Positions 58,875 through 64,000 of a stretch of 64,000 bases of DNA are shown in pieces. The translations under genes were made by a program, and so were the position numbers. This stretch comes from Syngnathus acus (taxonomy: Eukaryota > Chordata > Actinopteri > Syngnathiformes > Syngnathidae). Position 1 is the stretch's first letter; each line of letters starts with the position of its first letter. The notes beneath the pieces were generated by a model. The model was not told the origin of the DNA and did not search any database. It saw only the letters and a list, made by a program, of their open reading frames with translations. The stretch spans positions 2,170,001 to 2,234,000 of the forward strand of contig NC_051108.1 in assembly GCF_901709675.1 (NCBI RefSeq), written 5' to 3'.

Positions 58875-61800
58875 TCCTGTTTGTATTGGACAGATTTTAC
58901 TGTAGAAAGTTGCGATAACGCAGGTGCCGTTTGTTTCAATATCAAGCTAGCTTTTCCCTTTCCGGCATTTCCATAAATTTGTCCTCGTGGTTGCTTTCAC
59001 TTAGCACGACACCCAACCGTTGCTAACCATAACAGCAGCACCTACCGAGTCCGTCCAATGAATTGAAACGGTGGCGCCTGATTGGCTGCCCGCACATTCG
59101 GGTCATTCGAGGGAAGAATTTGCTGCTCTTGAGTGGCAGTTTATATTTCAAGCCCGGCGACCTAGATTCGGGGTTCTGTTACAGCTCCTCGGGGACGCGT
59201 GGCCACTTACAATCAGTGTGTGTGCGTGTGTGTTGCAGGCCGGGGGTCCGTGCTGGGCAGGAGCAACCGGGTGTTGTCCGCCGATGCCCTCAATTAACAA
59301 TATTATAATTTTTCATAAAAAATTTTAGCAATCACTTTGGCATTTTCTTTCGGGCTCGCTTGCAACAAAACCCGCCACTTTATTATGTCGGGCGAGACTG
59401 GACTGATTGGCGAATAGCGCGGAGGCTGAGGGGAGGGGGGGGGGGGAGCAGCCATTTTCTTTTGCTACTGTAAATAATAGCCCCCGCTTGAGTTGGACGG
59501 CCTTCACGGCTCCTTTTGTGCGCCGTGACATCCGAGGTTCCCTAAAGAGAGCGAGCGGGTCTCCAGCCCGGCATGGGAACGGCAGAGTATTAGCGCCATC
59601 TGAATATGAGGCAAAGTAAGCCTCGGCAAGGTGCCAACACACACTCCTGCCTTTTTATTCATCCTACTAAAAGCCACACAGGCAGGAGAGCAAGTCATAA
59701 TTCACGTCGCCGGACTCACCCCGTGGCTTTATTGAATTCAGGTTGCAACACTTTTGCCATCAAATTTGTTCTTAAATCCGTATTATGAACTCTTGCTAAA
59801 TATTTTTTTGGTGGTATTCAACAGTGTGAGGGCAAAATGGGTTTTGTTCAAATATCTCAGGTGTCAAGTGTAAGATGGTGTTGAACGTTCCAAAGTTCCT
59901 TTTGAGGTTTACGACTTTATCGTGGAGAACTCATGACTCGTGAAAGGTGACAAGGATCACAGCAAGCTAGCAAAAAAAGCAAAGACGTCAACATTTCCTG
60001 GTCATCATATGTCCGCAGGAAAGTCGGAGGAGATAGAAATCAAATCGGTTGTCACATGAACGTGATTCACCTGCCTAATGATGTGGCATCCTGTTTGCTA
60101 GCTTGATCTGTAAACAACCAAATGAGACATGCAGGAAGCAGGGTGGGGCGGAGCTGATTGTTCTTCCTGTAGATTGCCAAAACAATTCACAAGTTCCCTG
60201 CCGCTCATCTCCTCCATGTAGAACAATGACCAGAAGACTGTGCAACTTTTTGGGGGATCAACATCTCATGGAGTTTTCTCGTTCCGAACCTTTTGCGGTC
60301 AACAGAACTTGGAGCCATAAATCGAGCTCACCCTTCGTCACATTTTGGGTCAGACGCCCAGCGCAGCTTCTTTGCGGTCAGGAAGTGGGCTGCTCAAATA
60401 CGGGAGCCCCCCTACCTCCTCCTCCTCCTCCCCCCTCCTTCCAGTTAGTGGGCAGTCAGTTTGCTTGCTTCCATCTGATCCATCTGTGTGGTTCTCTCAT
60501 TCTCTCACTATCGACCTCATGCGCAGATCGGATCGCCTTGACAGAAAGCCTGTTTATTTATTTTTCCCCCCACCAAATGATAAAACCCTCGGACGTGGGA
60601 TTAACGTGATGGAATACCGGGTGAGCAAGGCTAGTCCTGGGCATGATGGCCCAGAGGTGAGTGACAGCTTGTCATTGTTGTGATTGCGGGCAAAACAAAA
60701 AAATGGGTTTCCACTTAGTCCAGTCCAAGTAGAATTGTAATTGCATTATGCTACGAAAGCCGCTTTGACCTACTTTCATTTGATTTTAAATTATTTAAAT
60801 TATATTTATTATTTAATTATTGTTATGAATTATATTTTATTATATTAAATTATATTTTTTAAATTATTTTTCGTAACGTTGCAAAACAAATGTCATCACG
60901 GCAACAACTTGTATGCGGTGATTCTTTTTTTTTAGGCGTATTTTGCTGCATGTCACATGTTTCCCCTTGATTGCAAAAAGTCCCTCACTCCCTATTCTAT
61001 TGGACTCCTTTTCCTGGAGCGAGACCCCCGTCTTGTATTTTTAATCTCGGGCCAAACACCGCTTCCTCCACGTATCCGCTACTGTACTAGCCTCAATAAC
61101 TCATACACACACACGGAAACACACACACACACAATGGTACAACGGCAAAGTCTTGGAGGAGGGCGGCAAGACTCCCAAATTCCTGAATTTGTCTTGGCAC
61201 CGCAACAAGCAGACAATCTCTGGGGAATACCGTCCGGGAAAGTAAAATCTAGGAAAGCGGAAATCGATACGTGACTTTAGTGAATTCCTTCAGTGAACAA
61301 TAACATGAACTCATTAATTCGAGAATCTGTGAAGGGATTTTTTTTTTTATGTCTGCTTACACACTCTTAAGCATTTGCAAGAGGCCGGTTTCTTCAAGGC
61401 TTGAGTTTACTATGTTGTCCAAAAGCAAATACCGCTTGTGTGTGTGTGCGTGCCAGTAAATGTTGAATAGGCCGTGTGTGTGAACCCTCTTTGGCGTTAA
61501 CGCCGGGCCAGCGTGATGAGGAACAAAGTCGTTTATTGGCAACGAAAGCATTTGCCCGCTGGATCCTCACGCCGCGATGAACGCTTGCTGTCGCCACGGC
61601 GACCGTGTGAGAACTACAGTCCAGTTGAGTCGCTGCGTTTTTCAGCAACAAGGATTTAATTAAAAGTTTCGAAGGCCCCGTGTGGTCTTTGTGTATCTCC
61701 GAGATTTCAATGGCGGGATGGCTTTTAAAGCATTGATCAATTTGTCCTGATTGGCTTTACGGGAACCGAAGCACCCTCTCGGGTCATTTGCCGCAATTTT

Positions 61801-62015
61801 CTGTCATCGGCTGGTCGCGCTCGGCTGAAGCAAAGCGTTCCGTCTGTCGCCGCCGCGTGTGTTTACCAAAGTTGGAGATGCTCATTCCGCTCCAAAGGGG
61901 GTGAAGCTTTAAGGCCTTCGTGGGTCAGCGGACCTTCAGGAGGTCGCGCTTCTTGGGCTTGATTATTGTGTCGGTTGGGAGCTGGGAGGGGGTCCATTTG
62001 TCCCCTTAAAGCTTA

Positions 62016-62205
62016 GGTGTCAAACTCGAGGCTCGGGGGCCAGATGCGGCCCGCCACATCATTTTATGTGGCCCGCAAAGACAAATTTTCTTCACTTTAA
62101 AGAATAGAGCTTTTTGAGATATTTCGACAATTTTTACTAGTCTCTGATTTCAAAACTAGTTATGGAAACTATGGCTACGACAAAAATGAGTTTGACGCCG
62201 CTATT
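62016..62205. mobile_element. hAT-like miniature inverted-repeat element
   Basis: The left end reads GGTGTCAAACTC, followed by gaggctcgggggccagatg and a gcggcccgccacatcatttt segment. The right end reads GAGTTTGACGCC, the near-perfect inverse of the left end. The internal GGCCCG-rich text is typical of a widespread vertebrate hAT-derived repeat. It is about 190 bases with no coding capacity. Confidence 0.7.
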
Positions 62206-62599
62206 GGCTAGCTAGCCCAATGCTAGCAAGGCTTCTTGCTCCAAAAGTTGGGAATATTTTGAGACTATTGTTGATGCGGCTCATCCACCCCCCCCTAATA
62301 TCTGCGTGCGCGACGCGTCTGGGCCTCCCGTGTCTTTTCTTACACTTCATTGAGCTGCTGGAGTTTTCTCTGATCTGGCTTTTGTTTGAGCCGGCCTATT
62401 GATCAAGCGCTCCCATAGCCGCACAGCATGTAAAAGTGTCTCCAAAGCGTTCCACTCTGATTGTACGTGGGGAGAAAAAGATGAAGGGAGCGGGGAGAAC
62501 TTAATGGAGAACTCCTTGTCATTTGTGGCTTGGGGAGTGCTGGATGGGGAGGAGTCAGGGGGAGGGGAATGAGCCAGCAGGGAAGGAGCAGAGGCCATT

Positions 62600-62910
62600 C
62601 ACACACACATACTCACACTCGCATTAAAAGCCACTCGGGAACACTTTTCCACACGCTCCGTGGGCGATGGATGTGTTGCCACAGGGGAGGGACGGATGAA
62701 GAGCCGAGCCAGGAAGGGAGCGACCCCCCCCCTCCCTTGGAACCAAGGGACACAGTAGCCAGTCAGAGTGTGAGCGAGGAGTGGACTGCACACTTTTGAC
62801 TCCCTGGAGAAAGGATTCACAATGAACTTATACGAGGGAATCACTTTTTGGAATACTCGGACCATGTGATGCACGAGGCAGATCTTTGTCACCCTTGAAA
62901 CTTTGTCACC
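62600..62910 (+). promoter_or_regulatory. possible promoter and leader of a gene entering from 62.9 kb
   Basis: A (CA)n tract is followed by gcattaaaagccactcggg near 62622, a weak TATA-like site. About 290 bases of moderately GC-rich sequence then lead to an ATG with a good context. Support is circumstantial. Confidence 0.3.
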
Positions 62911-62920
62911 ATGCCGACCG
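62911..62920 (+). CDS. possible first coding exon of an unidentified gene (continues right)
   Basis: gtcaccATGCCGACCG is followed at once by GTAAGG, a good donor. The ATG context (cacc) is favourable. The exon would encode only Met-Pro-Thr and one base of the next codon. No second exon is recognisable up to 64000, so identity is unknown and chance occurrence is possible. Confidence 0.3.
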
Positions 62921-64000
62921 GTAAGGACTCCTTGTGTGCATTTGTGGAATGAGTTCAAAAATGGACAAGATTATTATTTGATCGTTGGGTTTTACTTGAC
63001 AGCTGCGTGCGAAGCGACCCCGTTGTCCGAGAAGACATGCGCTTGTTTTCTTACAGAGGGCGTTGAAAGCGGCGCGTTTGCTTTCTCGCAAGTTCATTTG
63101 GACCTTTCGGGATTTTAATTGAAGTGTCTGAGGAATTCTGGCTAGGCTCAGCAGAGAAATAAGAACATTTAATAGTTTGTTCGAATGCCTGTAAATGTTA
63201 AATAAGGACATAAGTGGCACCATGTTGAAGTGTGAGTGAGTTTTTATGAAATTATTTTTAGCAAGAACAACCACAAATTGCTGTTGATGGGGAGGGGGGG
63301 CAGTTTCCTTTCGCTGCGAGTGCCGCCGGGATGCCATTCTGCAGCCTGTGACCCAAATTAGAGTCTTAAGGGTAGCCCAATTGGGAAAGGGGAGGGGGGG
63401 GGGCTACAAATGGCAAAGCAAGGAAGGAGGGGGGGGGTAATTACTGTTTAGAGCAAACTATTTAGTTTTGAGGTGATGGAGACAAGGAGTCGAAGAAATG
63501 CCAGTGGTTGGACATTTGTGTGATTTATTGCAGCAGGCCGAAATCCAATCAGGTCAGAGAATGAGACGAGGGTCGCACGGGTGGCCCAAAATTGGCGGCC
63601 ATCGCCTAAAAATAGCCGGTGTAAGTTTTCCCACCGCTGCTGATTTATTCCAATCCTGCGCGTGAAAAGTAGAAGTGAAAGTTTTTTTGCAAGCTGATTA
63701 GGGAATTTATGAGTCATTGTGCATGTTTGACCTTTAGCACTCTCTTCCAGGGAATAAAAAAAAAAAATGCAGCCAATTAGCAGTAGAAGATAGTGTTTAC
63801 AAAAAAAAAAAACTGGATTGCTGAGTCAGCACAGGTCTTTGTTGGGGCAGATGATACAAGCCCGCCCCCTTGCCCCCCCCCCTCCCCCTAGTGTGCTGCT
63901 GTGAAATCCTGAGTGACACTTTAAGGTCCTTAGCGTCAGTTGAGATCAAGTCTGCATCTCTATCACGGCGGCCGTCCCGCTGATGACATCACATTTAGAC
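62921..64000 (+). other. no recognisable gene; possibly intron 1 of the preceding candidate
   Basis: Holds G-rich runs (for example near 63290, 63390 and 63430), a C-rich run near 63875 and A-runs. No coding exon or RNA gene was seen. Confidence 0.4.

Larger units (their letters stand above)
51604..62600. other. large gene-poor region
   Basis: About 11 kb in which I support no coding gene. It contains (GT)25 at 58821-58870, an AT-rich low-complexity stretch at about 60779-60872, poly-G near 55214 and 59429, and an hAT-like repeat at about 62016-62205. The open frames present are short, overlap simple repeats, or lack any family signature. It is a candidate regulatory domain for the gene beginning near 62.9 kb. 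Confidence 0.5.

Noticed and set aside
60103-60683. 168- and 112-codon overlapping plus-strand frames
   Set aside because: They overlap in different frames across a CTC-repeat, and neither shows a family pattern or splice structure.

Overview
This is a piece of a ray-finned fish (teleost) nuclear genome. The genes are split by short GT-AG introns into vertebrate-type exons. The gene families are vertebrate: a TGA-containing type 3 deiodinase, WTAP, ERH and papilin. Spacers are rich in (CA)n/(GT)n, homopolymer runs and hAT-like repeat remnants. The compact introns suggest a percomorph-like fish, but I cannot name a species. There are no bacterial operons, CRISPR arrays or prophage.

Layout, left to right: (1) 1-2431, 3' two-thirds or more of hsp90aa1 (+), cut by the window edge. 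(2) 3016-10997, ppp2r5c (+), a PP2A B56-gamma regulatory subunit with 15 coding exons and an apparent second promoter and first exon at about 7300-7541. (3) 19354-20151, intronless selenoprotein gene dio3 (-), with a TATA box upstream and a degraded hAT-like element in its 3' flank. (4) 30030-31968 slc25a47 (-) and 33093-35160 slc25a29 (+), two mitochondrial carriers arranged head to head. (5) 36331-37666 sod2 (-), tail to tail with slc25a29 and head to head with wtap. (6) 39206-42358 wtap (+), followed closely by acat2 (+, 43107-45481). (7) 46216-47064 erh (-), convergent with acat2. (8) 47622-50460, a short papilin-like gene (-). (9) 51244-51603, an unrecognised small coiled-coil protein gene (-). 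(10) About 52-62.6 kb is gene-poor, then a possible first coding exon (+) lies at 62911-62920. Other gene-poor stretches are 12.4-18.3 kb and 20.3-29.9 kb.

The order joins blocks that in human lie on 14q32 (HSP90AA1, PPP2R5C, DIO3, SLC25A47, SLC25A29), 6q25 (SOD2, WTAP, ACAT2) and 14q24 (ERH, PAPLN). The genes are not one pathway. They cover protein folding, phosphatase targeting, thyroid hormone inactivation, mitochondrial transport and antioxidant defence, RNA m6A methylation, cytosolic thiolase/sterol precursor synthesis and extracellular matrix.

I found no convincing undescribed system. The observations most worth checking are the alternative ppp2r5c first exon, the dio3 3' UTR with a displaced SECIS candidate, the shortened papilin with an acidic Kunitz P1 residue, the unknown coiled-coil gene with an EWxxx repeat, a GC-AG intron in acat2, poly-C splice acceptors, and CCAAT-box arrays near paired promoters. 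Exon boundaries were set by eye from splice consensus, reading phase and remembered family sequences. They are predictions.
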